Shown: positions 1 through 9,064, numbered from the stretch's first letter. The stretch: 64,000 bases of DNA from BRH-c54 sp965284565 (GCA_965284565.1 OZ260100.1:3038001-3102000); one strand, 5' to 3'. Made by a program: numbers and translations. The notes: generated by a model from the sequence alone, not told the origin.

Positions 1-897
1 TACAACTTCTGTTAAGCCTCCAACTTTAGTCGCTATTACTGGTTTTTCGCATGCAGAAGCTTCTAAAACAGAAACTCCAAAACTCTCAAACAAAGAAACA
101 TTAACAAAAATATCAATCTTATTGTGATAAAGAATGGTTTCTTCATGTTTTACCCTTCCAACAAAATCAACATCACTCTCAATACCTAAATCTACCGCTA
201 ACTTTTTTAGCATTGCTGATTGACTACCGTCTCCAACTAACATTAATTTTAATGGTATTTCAGGATGTTTATCTTTCAACAATTTAAAAGCATTGATTAG
301 ATATTTTATGCCATAAATCTCTTCCAAACTTTTTATTGTACCTATAATTAACTGGTTAGAATTGTTATTAGGCTCTTCTATTTTCTTAAAAAGAGTGGTA
401 TCAATTCCAAAGGGAATAACGTTAATTGTCTTTTCTGTATAATATTGAGCTTCAACAGCCATAAAGTTGCTTGTAGAGAACAAAGCATCTGCTTTTTGAA
501 GTATTTTACTGAAAACTAATCTGTTTACTACCGATTTTTTTGGAAATTCAAAAACATCTGTTCCCCAAAAAGATACAAACAAAGGATGGAAACTTGTTAA
601 AACACCTAATAGTCCATAACTTGATGCATAATGAGCATGTAATACATCTGGTTTAAATTCTTTAATACATTTTTTTAAAAATGGTAATTGCTTTAAATAT
701 AAAATTTTAGAACCTAACTTTTCTGAATGATTAGATGAATTGTTAATATAAAAAACCGCAATATTATTTTCTGAAAACCAATCATAAACAGGAACTCTAA
801 AGGAAAAAACGCCTACTTCTATTCCTTGTTTAGAAAGTGCTATAGCCCATTTTTGAGTATGAGCTGAATTTATATCAGAGGCTAGTAATACTTTCAT
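1..897 (-). CDS. GT4 glycosyltransferase, 3' end cut by window edge
   Basis: An open frame of 299 codons runs from the ATG at 897 off the left edge without a stop, so the C-terminus is missing. The protein begins MKVLLASDIN and shows GT4 (glycosyl transferases group 1) features: a DVLHAHYASSYG segment in the N-terminal Rossmann domain, IPFGID at the inter-domain linker, LVGDGS, and the EX7E-type motif ESFGVSVLE near the end, which binds the sugar nucleotide. It probably adds a sugar to a lipid-linked surface glycan in the cytoplasm. Its neighbours, a ligase-like and a flippase-like protein on the same strand, support a polysaccharide cluster that continues to the left. The sugar and acceptor cannot be told. 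Confidence 0.85.
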   Translation of the reverse strand, partial: MKVLLASDINSAHTQKWAIALSKQGIEVGVFSFRVPVYDWFSENNIAVFYINNSSNHSEKLGSKILYLKQLPFLKKCIKEFKPDVLHAHYASSYGLLGVLTSFHPLFVSFWGTDVFEFPKKSVVNRLVFSKILQKADALFSTSNFMAVEAQYYTEKTINVIPFGIDTTLFKKIEEPNNNSNQLIIGTIKSLEEIYGIKYLINAFKLLKDKHPEIPLKLMLVGDGSQSAMLKKLAVDLGIESDVDFVGRVKHEETILYHNKIDIFVNVSLFESFGVSVLEASACEKPVIATKVGGLTEVV

Positions 898-959
898 TTG
901 TTTTTATTTCTATTTTATTAAATCAGTCTCCCGATAATTATCAGGATAGAACGTCAAAA

Positions 960-2357
960 TTATTCATTCTCTTGTGTATGAAAATTTTCACTCAAGGTCG
1001 TTTTATCTTTTTTTATAATGTGATAAAGTGAAACAAGAACTCCAATAAAAAGATATAGCGGTAAAAAAACAATCATACTGCTAGATGCAACACCTGAGAT
1101 AAGTAAACCTATGCTTGAAAGTAAAAAAGCAGAAATATAATATCTTTTATCCTCGCTTAGATTATCATTTTTAAAATGCTTAAAAAGAAATTTAAACAAA
1201 ACCCAACACCAAAAAGCAAAGGTTAAAAAATAGATAATTCCTCCTTCTATTAATAGTTCAAACCAAAAGTTATGAATATTGGTTAATTTATCATATCCAA
1301 CCCCACCTTTTTCTTGTAATATATACTGACTATTTCCTCCACCAACTCCCAATAATGGATGCTCTTTAATCATTTCAATTCCTTCTTGTAAAAGCATAAC
1401 TCTATATCCTTGTGAATTACTATCTAAATGGTCAAAATCATCTACAATTTTATCAGGAGAAGTTGGTAAGGGCATCCAAGGTAATACTAATCCTTGCATT
1501 TCATTTACTTTTAAAAACTTACCTTGTAAAAGTGTAAATCCATTTGTGGAGATAAAAATTACCAAGAAAAGTAAGTAAAGAATATTCTTATAATACTTTT
1601 TAAACATAAAAATAGATGAGACAATAATGATTGTTATAACACCTAAAAATGCCAATTTAGAGCCTGCCGCTAAAATTAATAATACGGTTGTTGTTAAGCC
1701 AATTAAAGAAATATAAATGTTCTTACACAATAAAAAGAAAGGCAGACCTAGCAACACAAATATACTGAAATCGTTAGGATTCCAATGAAACCCAGTTGGC
1801 ATAGAGTTAACATATTCTGGATATTTTGTTTTGCTTAAAATATCAAAAATTTCATTTTCTCTTGCAAATAAATGATTATACTTAGAAATTCTAGATATTG
1901 GCCACCTTAAAATTTGTAAGCCTTCTAAAACACCAATAATTAACGCAATTAAGTAAATTACACTCAACCCTTTAAATAAGAATCGAAATTTTGTAAAATC
2001 TCTTACATTTTCCACAATAATTAAACACAATAAAAAACCCTGTGTTATAAAAATTAAATGTCTTAAAGCAAAATACTTACTTGCAGCAAAAGGAAGTAAT
2101 ATTAAAAACCATACTATTGAAAATACAAAAAAATAATTCATCTTATTTTTCTTGTCTAACACATAACTAATTTTCTCCTTTAACTGATTAATTTTTAGTA
2201 CGCCTATATAAAAAACATTTAACACCAAAAATATATGAAAAAGATAAACATTTCCATAACTAATACCTGCTCCTATTGCAGCCGATATAACTAAACAAAT
2301 AAACAACCATTGTTTAGCTGTTTGTTCAAAAAAAGGTGAATTCAATATTTTTTGCAT
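960..2357 (-). CDS. O-antigen ligase/polymerase family membrane protein
   Basis: 465 aa, highly hydrophobic with about 10-12 membrane segments. Near the C-terminus is a long non-membrane loop with the Wzy/WaaL (PF04932-type) signature: R319 in GYRVMLLQEG, KEHPLLGVGGG at about 331-341 and HNFWFELLIEGG at 362-373. Family members either polymerise repeat units or ligate glycan chains to a lipid acceptor at the periplasmic face. It lies 25 nt downstream of the flippase gene and 62 nt before the glycosyltransferase on the same strand, so the three are probably co-transcribed. Ligase and polymerase cannot be separated from sequence alone. Confidence 0.8.
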   Translation of the reverse strand: MQKILNSPFFEQTAKQWLFICLVISAAIGAGISYGNVYLFHIFLVLNVFYIGVLKINQLKEKISYVLDKKNKMNYFFVFSIVWFLILLPFAASKYFALRHLIFITQGFLLCLIIVENVRDFTKFRFLFKGLSVIYLIALIIGVLEGLQILRWPISRISKYNHLFARENEIFDILSKTKYPEYVNSMPTGFHWNPNDFSIFVLLGLPFFLLCKNIYISLIGLTTTVLLILAAGSKLAFLGVITIIIVSSIFMFKKYYKNILYLLFLVIFISTNGFTLLQGKFLKVNEMQGLVLPWMPLPTSPDKIVDDFDHLDSNSQGYRVMLLQEGIEMIKEHPLLGVGGGNSQYILQEKGGVGYDKLTNIHNFWFELLIEGGIIYFLTFAFWCWVLFKFLFKHFKNDNLSEDKRYYISAFLLSSIGLLISGVASSSMIVFLPLYLFIGVLVSLYHIIKKDKTTLSENFHTQENE

Positions 2358-2382
2358 ATAAAAGTCCTATTATAATTTATAT

Positions 2383-3639
2383 CTACCTTAATTTAAGGCT
2401 ATTAATTGCTCTAAATGCTTGTATTAATGTTAGTATTCCAAGTAAGTTAATGCAAAAAACAAAAGCATATAAATAATCATTGAATGATCTGTTTAAATAA
2501 TAACAAGCCGTTACTAATAATAAATAAATTATTAAAACCACAGTAAGGTTAAAAGAGTTGATTGCTTTCACTTTTATAGCATCTAAAAAGCTTCTTAACA
2601 CAATATACAAGGCATATCCAAAACTTCCTTGTAAGACAATAATAGAAATTTCTTCTATTGACGGTCTATAATTACTTCCCAATAAAATTGATAAAATATA
2701 GCCTGATAAAAAATAATAGATAAAATACCCAACTATCGTTAAAGATACACTCATTAATATAAATCTATAAAATCTTTGTTTTATCAAATGCAGTTTTTTA
2801 TCTCTTGAAAACTCAGCAATTTCCGGTAATAACACAACACTTAGTGGTCCAAAAGCTTTACCTACTAAATTTATTAAAGTCATGGAGTACGCAACATCTC
2901 CACTTAATAACAAATCTTTCTGAAAATTCAACACAAAATAAGATGGTAAAGTTATTAATGCTAAAAGTGAGAAATCTCCTAAAATCCTTGGCAACCCATA
3001 TCTTAACATGGTTTTAGTATCTGCTATTAGTTTATTTACTTTAAGTTTAGGATTATATTTTTTAATGGTGATAATTATAAAAACCAAACAACTAATTAGT
3101 AATAAACAACTATTAACATACAGTAATTCTTTAACCTGATTAGTGTAGGCTAAAACCGTAACAGGTAAAATTCCTACATGAATTAATTGTACAAAATTAG
3201 ATAAGTAAACATTTCTTTTACCCCTTAAAAACCCATAGATTATAGCGTGTATTCCATATCCAAATAATAATAAGACTAAGGGGAAAATGTAGCTACTATA
3301 ATTGGCACTTCCAAAGAATATTTCGGCAAAATACTCTGCATTAAAAACGATAACCGAGAGCATAACAAACCCCGAACCAACTAAAAGCAATAACCCGGTA
3401 GGGAAAATAGAATTTCTATTAGAATAAATACTAATGTACCTTGGAACAGCAACTCCTAGTCCTATCATCAAAAGAGGTTGTAAAAAAGAAATACTCCTTC
3501 TGGATAGAGTATATTCACTAAACCCATACTCCGTCATGTACTCGCTTGCTATACGATAAACTAAAAAACTAAGAATTACAATTAAAAACTCTATAAAAAA
3601 AGTAACTATATAATCTATATTTCTTTTAAAAAAATGCAT
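2383..3639 (-). CDS. Wzx-like polysaccharide flippase (MOP superfamily)
   Basis: About 418 aa with the even spread of 12 or so hydrophobic segments typical of Wzx/MATE/MurJ exporters, which move undecaprenyl-linked oligosaccharides across the inner membrane. The frame opens at 3657 (MLDILLM), but I place the start at the internal ATG at 3639, giving MHFFKRNIDY, because that resembles the N-terminus of such flippases; this choice is uncertain. It is the first gene of the minus-strand polysaccharide cluster, with the ligase-like gene next. A minus-strand TATATTTG element lies upstream at 3702-3709. Confidence 0.8.
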   Translation of the reverse strand: MHFFKRNIDYIVTFFIEFLIVILSFLVYRIASEYMTEYGFSEYTLSRRSISFLQPLLMIGLGVAVPRYISIYSNRNSIFPTGLLLLVGSGFVMLSVIVFNAEYFAEIFFGSANYSSYIFPLVLLLFGYGIHAIIYGFLRGKRNVYLSNFVQLIHVGILPVTVLAYTNQVKELLYVNSCLLLISCLVFIIITIKKYNPKLKVNKLIADTKTMLRYGLPRILGDFSLLALITLPSYFVLNFQKDLLLSGDVAYSMTLINLVGKAFGPLSVVLLPEIAEFSRDKKLHLIKQRFYRFILMSVSLTIVGYFIYYFLSGYILSILLGSNYRPSIEEISIIVLQGSFGYALYIVLRSFLDAIKVKAINSFNLTVVLIIYLLLVTACYYLNRSFNDYLYAFVFCINLLGILTLIQAFRAINSLKLR

Positions 3640-3701
3640 TAACAATATATCTAACAATAACTTATCACATCTAACAATGACAACACTTTACTTATAAACC
3701 A

Positions 3702-3709
3702 CAAATATA
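3702..3709 (-). promoter_or_regulatory. Candidate TAnnTTTG promoter element for the flippase gene
   Basis: On the minus strand this reads TATATTTG, an exact match to the Bacteroidota -7 element TAnnTTTG, about 60 nt before the flippase start. No matching TTG was found at the usual upstream distance, so the call is tentative. Confidence 0.35.
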
Positions 3710-3801
3710 ACTTTGTTTACTTAAAACGCTATTAAATCTTAAAATTACTTAACAAGCTTTACGATTTTTTTAAAAACTCCCGCTATATCAATTCATAAAC
3801 T

Positions 3802-3809
3802 TAATTTTG
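3802..3809 (+). promoter_or_regulatory. TAnnTTTG element 4 nt before the PTPS/queD-like start
   Basis: TAATTTTG is an exact match to the Bacteroidota -7 element. Only four bases (CTTT) separate it from the ATG at 3814, so transcription would begin at or very near the start codon and the transcript would be leaderless. No TTG at -33 was recognised. The same spacing occurs at recF and queE in this window. Confidence 0.45.
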
Positions 3810-3813
3810 CTTT

Positions 3814-4227
3814 ATGATTTACCTAACTAGAAGAGAACGATTCAATGCTGCTCATCGCTTATTTATTGAAGAATGGGACGATGAAAAGAATTTTGAAGTC
3901 TTTGGAAAGTGCTCCAATCCTAATTGGCATGGACATAATTACGAGCTTTTTGTTACTGTTAAAGGCAACCTTAATCCAAAAACCGGATTTGTAGTTAATT
4001 TAAAGGTATTAAGTAAAATAATTCGTGAGCATATTATTAGTAAAGTAGATCATAAAAACCTAAACTTAGATGTTCCATTTATGCAAGGAAAAATAACTTC
4101 TACAGAAAATGTTGCAATTGCTTTTTGGGAAGTATTGGCACCTTTTGTAAATGAATTAAATTGCGAATTGCACTGCATTAAAGTTGCTGAAACAGAAAAC
4201 AATTATATTGAATATTACGGAAAATAA
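3814..4227 (+). CDS. 6-pyruvoyl-tetrahydropterin synthase / QueD family protein
   Basis: 137 aa, COG0720 family. Zinc ligands H14 (AAHRLF), H39 and H41 (WHGHNY) and catalytic C33 are visible, followed by STENVA and a C-terminal VAETENNYIEY segment. The enzyme acts on 7,8-dihydroneopterin triphosphate, the FolE product, giving 6-carboxytetrahydropterin (queuosine route, QueD) or 6-pyruvoyl-tetrahydropterin (biopterin route). The C-x5-HGH spacing is, as I recall, that of the mammalian-like PTPS-II class rather than the C-x3-HGH of QueD, so I withhold the queD symbol. folE starts 5 nt after its stop, so the two form an operon of consecutive steps. queE lies elsewhere in the window (30729-31388). 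Confidence 0.85.
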   Translation: MIYLTRRERFNAAHRLFIEEWDDEKNFEVFGKCSNPNWHGHNYELFVTVKGNLNPKTGFVVNLKVLSKIIREHIISKVDHKNLNLDVPFMQGKITSTENVAIAFWEVLAPFVNELNCELHCIKVAETENNYIEYYGK

Positions 4228-4232
4228 ATCTC

Positions 4233-4871
4233 ATGGCAAAATACAACGATAACATGACCAGCCAAAACAATATGGATGGTTACGAAAAAATTGAACAGTA
4301 CAACGAAACAAAAATCAACTTATTATCAGCAAGTTATTCCGATATTATTACTAACCTTGGTGAAGATATTAATCGTGAAGGATTACAAAAAACTCCAGAG
4401 AGAGTAGCTAAAGCCATGCAGTACCTTACTCATGGTTATGACTTAAATCCTACAGAAATTCTTCAATCAGCAATGTTTCAAGAAGACCATGGACATATGG
4501 TAATTGTTAAAGATATTGAGCTTTACTCCCTATGCGAACATCACATGTTGCCTTTCTTTGGAAAAGCTCATGTGGCTTATATTCCTAACGGACATATTGT
4601 AGGGTTAAGTAAAATTCCTCGTGTGGTAGATGCTTTTGCTAGAAGGTTGCAAGTGCAAGAACGACTAACTGATGACATTAAAAACTGCATTGAAGAAGCA
4701 CTTAAACCACTTGGCGTTGCTGTAGTTATTGAAGCACAACACATGTGTATGCAAATGAGAGGAATTCAAAAACAAAATTCGCTAACTACAACCTCTTCTT
4801 TTACTGGTGCTTTTGAAAAAGATAGTACCCGTAAAGAGTTTATTAGTTTAATCTCTAATAAACTGTCATAA
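4233..4871 (+). CDS. folE: GTP cyclohydrolase I
   Basis: 212 aa, the usual length. It converts GTP to 7,8-dihydroneopterin triphosphate plus formate, the entry to folate, biopterin and 7-deazaguanine synthesis. The zinc ligands are visible as C101 and H104 in LYSLCEHHMLPFFGK and C172 in EAQHMCMQMRG. The segment GLSKIPRVVDAFARRLQVQERLT is the family signature. The N-terminal 25 residues are polar and have several Met codons, so the true start could be a little downstream. It sits 5 nt after the PTPS-family gene, with which it is probably co-transcribed. Confidence 0.95.
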   Translation: MAKYNDNMTSQNNMDGYEKIEQYNETKINLLSASYSDIITNLGEDINREGLQKTPERVAKAMQYLTHGYDLNPTEILQSAMFQEDHGHMVIVKDIELYSLCEHHMLPFFGKAHVAYIPNGHIVGLSKIPRVVDAFARRLQVQERLTDDIKNCIEEALKPLGVAVVIEAQHMCMQMRGIQKQNSLTTTSSFTGAFEKDSTRKEFISLISNKLS

Positions 4872-4935
4872 TGACTTATTTTTATGTGTGGTAAATAATT
4901 TGATTATAAAAAAACAGATTTAAATTTTATAAACT

Positions 4936-5676
4936 ATGGAAAACAATAATTTTATTAAGAGTCCGATTGAGCAAACTGCTTCTGCAAGCGGAACTATGGT
5001 TAAAACCTTTATGTCTAATGTATTTAGCTACATGGCTTCTGCCTTAGCTATTACAGGTATTATTTCTTATTGGTTCGGAACAGATTTAGAATTAGTAGGC
5101 ATGTTATTCAGTCCAACTGCTGAAGGAGGCGTTAGTATGAATATGTTTGGTTACATTGTAATGTTTGCTCCTTTAGGTTTTGTATTACTGATGTCTTTTG
5201 GTTTTCAAAAGCTTTCTTCCATGGCAATGGTTATTTTATTTATAATATACTCTGCCATTATGGGAATTAGTTTAAGTACCATATTTTTAATTTATACAGC
5301 CAGTTCTATTTTTATGACTTTTTTCATAACTGCAGGAACTTTTGGTGTAATGGCTTTCTTGGGCTACACCACCAAAACCGATTTAACCAAATTTGGTTCT
5401 ATTTTAATGATGGGATTAATAGGAATTATAATCGCTAGTGTGGTAAACATGTTTATGGGAAGCGAAACCATGGATTACATCATTAGTATTTTAGGTGTTT
5501 TAATCTTTACAGGACTTACTGCTTATGATGTTCAGAAATTAAAAAGAATTGGAACTGGTGTAGAATATGGCACTGACGAAACTAATAAATTAGCCATTAT
5601 GGGAGCTTTAAATCTTTATTTAGATTTTGTGAATCTTTTCCTATTCTTACTAAGATTTTTAGGAGACAGAAAATAA
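4936..5676 (+). CDS. Bax inhibitor-1 / YccA family membrane protein
   Basis: 246 aa with about seven membrane segments and the family signature in the last third (GLTAYDVQKLK, then GALNLYLDFVNLFLFLLRFLG at the C-terminus). Family members are inner-membrane proteins; some bind the FtsH protease (YccA) or conduct calcium (BsYetJ), but the role here is unknown. The gene stands alone 64 nt after folE, and is followed by a bidirectional terminator shared with the convergent ychF. Confidence 0.85.
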   Translation: MENNNFIKSPIEQTASASGTMVKTFMSNVFSYMASALAITGIISYWFGTDLELVGMLFSPTAEGGVSMNMFGYIVMFAPLGFVLLMSFGFQKLSSMAMVILFIIYSAIMGISLSTIFLIYTASSIFMTFFITAGTFGVMAFLGYTTKTDLTKFGSILMMGLIGIIIASVVNMFMGSETMDYIISILGVLIFTGLTAYDVQKLKRIGTGVEYGTDETNKLAIMGALNLYLDFVNLFLFLLRFLGDRK

Positions 5677-5693
5677 AAAAAAATAGGTACAAC

Positions 5694-5727
5694 AAAAAAG
5701 CCTAGCAGGGAACTGTTAGGCTTTTTT
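5694..5727. terminator. Bidirectional intrinsic terminator between the BI-1 gene and ychF
   Basis: Arms AAAAAGCCTAGC and GTTAGGCTTTTT (with one G-U pair) enclose a short loop, with A-runs and T-runs on both sides. It lies between two convergent genes, so it can serve both. Confidence 0.8.
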
Positions 5728-5769
5728 GTTAATTCAACTTTATAAACTTTAACCTTTTAAACTAATTAT

Positions 5770-6867
5770 TTAAACATTAAACCTAAAGTGCATAATATCT
5801 CCATCTTGCACAATATACTCTTTCCCTTCTACCGCCATTTTACCGGCTTCTTTTACCGCTGCTTCAGAACCTAGAGAAATAAAATCATTGTATTTAATTA
5901 CTTCTGCTCTAATAAAGCCTTTTTCAAAATCAGTATGGATAACACCAGCTGCTTGTGGAGCTGTCATTCCATGCTTAATCGTCCAAGCTCTAACTTCTTT
6001 TACTCCTGCAGTAAAATAAGTTTCTAAATTCAATAATTTATAAGCCATTTTAATCAACTTGCTTACACCTGCATCACTTAGCCCTAAATCTTGTAAAAAC
6101 TCCTGACGTTCATCAAAAGTTTCTAACTCAGCAATATCTGCTTCTATTTGAGCACCAATTACCAATACTTCTGCATTTTCGTCTTTTACTGCTGCTTTTA
6201 CTTTTTCTACATATTCGTTTCCTGTAGCTACAGATCCTTCATCAACATTACAAACATATAATACTGGTTTATTGGTAAGCAAATGTAAATCTTTTACAAA
6301 AAGAGCTTCTTCTTTAGTTACTTCTACTGTTCTGGCAGATTTCCCCTGATTTAGCGCATCAGCATATCTCTGTAATACTTCATTTTCTTTAGCTGCTGAT
6401 TTATCACCTGTCTGCACTTTTCTTTTTACACCATCTAATTTTTTCTGAACAGTTTCTAAATCTTTTAACTGTAATTCAGTATCAATAATTTCTTTATCTC
6501 TAACAGGATCTACAGAACCATCTACATGCACCACATTACCATCATCAAAACATCTTAATACATGGATAATAGCATCCGTTTCTCTAATATTTGCCAAGAA
6601 TTTATTACCTAAACCCTCTCCTTTACTGGCTCCTTTAACTAATCCGGCAATATCAACAATTTCTATAGTAGTTGGTTGAACTTTTTCAGGCTTCACCAAT
6701 TTTTCTAATTCATTTAGCCTTTCGTCTGGAACAGTAATCACCCCAACATTTGGTTCAATAGTACAAAAAGGAAAATTTGCCGATTGAGCCTTAGCATTTG
6801 ATAAACAATTAAACAAAGTTGATTTTCCTACATTTGGTAATCCAACTATTCCACATTTTAACGCCAT
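5770..6867 (-). CDS. ychF: Redox-regulated ATPase YchF (Obg-family)
   Basis: 365 aa, the family's usual length. The P-loop GLPNVGKST (residues 9-17), the switch region VDIAGLVKGASKGEGLGN and the C-terminal TGS domain (LETYFTAGVKEVRAWT onward, ending with DIMHFRFNV) are all present. The protein is a ribosome-associated P-loop NTPase that prefers ATP and modulates translation and stress responses. It is transcribed alone on the minus strand, with a TACATTTG element 25 nt upstream. Confidence 0.95.
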   Translation of the reverse strand: MALKCGIVGLPNVGKSTLFNCLSNAKAQSANFPFCTIEPNVGVITVPDERLNELEKLVKPEKVQPTTIEIVDIAGLVKGASKGEGLGNKFLANIRETDAIIHVLRCFDDGNVVHVDGSVDPVRDKEIIDTELQLKDLETVQKKLDGVKRKVQTGDKSAAKENEVLQRYADALNQGKSARTVEVTKEEALFVKDLHLLTNKPVLYVCNVDEGSVATGNEYVEKVKAAVKDENAEVLVIGAQIEADIAELETFDERQEFLQDLGLSDAGVSKLIKMAYKLLNLETYFTAGVKEVRAWTIKHGMTAPQAAGVIHTDFEKGFIRAEVIKYNDFISLGSEAAVKEAGKMAVEGKEYIVQDGDIMHFRFNV

Positions 6868-6891
6868 ATTCTGTATTTAAAAAATAAGGTG

Positions 6892-6899
6892 CAAATGTA
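6892..6899 (-). promoter_or_regulatory. Candidate TAnnTTTG promoter element for ychF
   Basis: On the minus strand this reads TACATTTG, an exact TAnnTTTG match, 24 nt before the ychF start. No clear -33 TTG was seen. Confidence 0.4.
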
Positions 6900-7068
6900 A
6901 TAACCTGAGTTCGATTTTTATTTTAAATTTCAGATTTTTATAAAAGTTTATGGCTAATATATTTTATTGAAGGTAATTATAAAGATGATGAATTGTACTC
7001 CGCACTTATATATTTGTGAGTGCTTGTAATTAATATTTCTTTATTTGGTCCAAACAAGGAGGATGAAA

Positions 7069-7107
7069 ATGTCGTTTAAGAAATTTATAAAAACTCAAGT
7101 TTATTAA
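7069..7107 (+). CDS. Possible 12-residue peptide with a strong Shine-Dalgarno
   Basis: ATG at 7069 opens a 12-codon frame encoding MSFKKFIKTQVY, ending TAA at 7105-7107; an in-frame ATG also lies at 7063. AAGGAGG at 7056-7062 is a full Shine-Dalgarno sequence 6 nt before the ATG, which is unusual in this genome where such sites are nearly absent. TATATTTG at 7009-7016 is an exact promoter element upstream. It could be a real micropeptide, the start of a decayed gene, or chance. It lies in the 254-nt gap between ychF and the nucleoside transporter, both on the other strand. Confidence 0.2.
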   Translation: MSFKKFIKTQVY

Positions 7108-7121
7108 TTCTTACTCTTCTC

Positions 7122-8423
7122 TTAAATAAGTATTCCAACTATAACAGCGGTAAATAATGATGCTAGGGTACCTCCTATTAATGCTTTAAACCCCAGTTTT
7201 GCTAAGGTTGCTTTCTTTTGTGGAGCAAGAGCTCCAATGCCACCTATTTGAATACCTATGGAAGCGATATTAGCAAATCCACATAATATATAAGTAGCCA
7301 TTATAATAGATTTTTCTTCAACAAATTTTCCTTGCATTTTTAATTCTCCTAAAGAAACATAGGCAACAAACTCATTAAGAATAGTTTTCTCTCCCAACAA
7401 CTGACCAACTAGCACCATGTCTTCTTTACATACCCCCATTAACCATGTAAGTGGAGCAAAAAGATACCCCAAAATAAGTTGAAAACTTAATCCATCATAA
7501 GCAGTGTTTGAAGCAATGATAGGATTTAAGGTTGTCCAATCGCCAATTTTAAATAAGATATAATTTCCTGTTGCTAAAAGAGCAATAAAAACCAATAACA
7601 TTCCGGCAACATTAACAGCTAACTTAATTCCATCTGTTGTTCCATTTGCAATAGCCTCTAAAGCATTTGCTCCAATTTTTTCTTTAGGCAAGCTTAAATC
7701 TTCGTTTACTTTTTCTGTTTGTGGCACTAAGATTTTTGCTGCTACTACAGCTGCTGGTGCCGACATTACTGATGCTGCTAATAAATGTTTGGCAAAATAA
7801 ATTTGTTGCGCTTCATCTGCTCCTCCTAAAAAGCCAATATATGCTGCCAAAACTCCACCTGCAATGGTTGCCATCCCTCCACTCATTAAACACATCAGCT
7901 CAGAATCTGTCATTTTATTAAGGTAAGGTTTTACCAATAATGGAGATTCTGTTTGGCCTAAAAAAATGTTACCAGCCGCTGCCAAGCTCTCTGCTCCGGA
8001 AAGTTTCATCACTTTTTTCATCACCCAAGCAAAGGCATATACTACTTTTTGAAGAATTCCCCAATAATAAAATAAACTGGTTAGTGCAGAAAAGAAAATT
8101 ACTGTTGGCAAAACCATCACTACAAAATTTATGAGCGCTGATTCTATAATTCCAGACTCAAAATTCTTGAACAAGAACATGGTTCCTTCTTGCGTAAAAC
8201 CTATAATTTTTGTGAAAATTTTACTGACTATTTCAAAACCGTAAGCAACAAAATCTACTTTTAAAACCAAAATGGCAAAAACTAGTTGAATTAACAAGCC
8301 TTTACCAACCAATTTCCAGTTAATCGCTTTTCTATTACTACTAAATAACCATGCAATAGCTAATAGTGCTACCATCCCGATAATTCCTCGGTAGATTGAT
8401 GTAAAGGTGATGGCTGTGAGCAT
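7122..8423 (-). CDS. NupC-type concentrative nucleoside transporter (CNT family)
   Basis: 433 aa with 10 or more membrane segments. Signatures of the CNT family are visible: GQTESPLLVKPYL (about residues 155-167), MTDSELMCLMSGGMATIAGGVLAAYIG, and the C-terminal part EFVAYVSLGEL with CGFANIASIGIQIGG. It imports nucleosides by symport with a cation (H+ or Na+). The N-terminus AITFTSIYRGIIGMVALLAIAWLFSSNRKAI is typical of Bacteroidota members. It starts 17 nt after the end of the DUF151 gene on the same strand, and probably closes the etf-DUF151-nupC transcription unit. Confidence 0.9.
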   Translation of the reverse strand: MLTAITFTSIYRGIIGMVALLAIAWLFSSNRKAINWKLVGKGLLIQLVFAILVLKVDFVAYGFEIVSKIFTKIIGFTQEGTMFLFKNFESGIIESALINFVVMVLPTVIFFSALTSLFYYWGILQKVVYAFAWVMKKVMKLSGAESLAAAGNIFLGQTESPLLVKPYLNKMTDSELMCLMSGGMATIAGGVLAAYIGFLGGADEAQQIYFAKHLLAASVMSAPAAVVAAKILVPQTEKVNEDLSLPKEKIGANALEAIANGTTDGIKLAVNVAGMLLVFIALLATGNYILFKIGDWTTLNPIIASNTAYDGLSFQLILGYLFAPLTWLMGVCKEDMVLVGQLLGEKTILNEFVAYVSLGELKMQGKFVEEKSIIMATYILCGFANIASIGIQIGGIGALAPQKKATLAKLGFKALIGGTLASLFTAVIVGILI

Positions 8424-8440
8424 AAATTAATTTAAAAATG

Positions 8441-9064
8441 TTAGTTAGCGTTTCTTCTATCTATTTCAGCTTTTATTTTTGAAGCTTCTTCATAATTCTC
8501 GTGCTCAATAGCATTTTGCAATACTTTGTTCAACTCTGTAATTGATAATTTTGAATAATCAAGAGGTTTACTTGGATCTATATCTTCTAACTCCTTTTCT
8601 AACTCATCAAATTCATCACTATCATCATCAATATCTTTATCTTTTTGAGATTCATCTAAAATAATTCCTGCACTAGAAAGAATAAACTCATAAGTGGAAA
8701 TAGGGCATTTAAACCTAACAGCCAACGCAATAGCATCTGAAGTTCTGGTGTCTATCTCTATCGTTTCTGTTCCTTGTTGAATAATTAATTTAGCATAAAA
8801 GATTCCTTCTACTAAATTATAAATTATTACTTCTAAAAGGTTGATTTCAAAAGCATCTGCAAGGTTTTTAAACAAATCATGTGTAAGTGGCCGACTAGGA
8901 GTCATTGCTTCTAACTCAATAGCTATTGCCTGAGCTTCAAAACCTCCAATAATTATAGGTAATCTTCTTTTGTTTCCACTCGTTTCTCCCAATACTAACG
9001 CGTACGCTCCTGTTTGAGTTTGACTGTATGAAAGTCCGATAATTTCTAATTCAATCTTATCCAT
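8441..9064 (-). CDS. Bifunctional nuclease (DUF151) family protein with C-terminal UVR motif
   Basis: 207 aa. Residues 1-130 form the BFN/DUF151 domain (LGETSGNKRRLPIIIGGFEAQAIAIELE, then TRTSDAIALAVRFKCPI); an acidic linker (DDDSDEFDELEKELEDID) leads to a UvrB/C-type motif (LNKVLQNAIEHENYEEASKIKAEIDRR) at the C-terminus. DUF151 proteins were reported to have nuclease activity in a plant homologue; the bacterial role is unclear. The fusion to a UVR motif is usual in Bacteroidota. It lies between etfA and the nucleoside transporter on one strand. Confidence 0.85.
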   Translation of the reverse strand: MDKIELEIIGLSYSQTQTGAYALVLGETSGNKRRLPIIIGGFEAQAIAIELEAMTPSRPLTHDLFKNLADAFEINLLEVIIYNLVEGIFYAKLIIQQGTETIEIDTRTSDAIALAVRFKCPISTYEFILSSAGIILDESQKDKDIDDDSDEFDELEKELEDIDPSKPLDYSKLSITELNKVLQNAIEHENYEEASKIKAEIDRRNAN

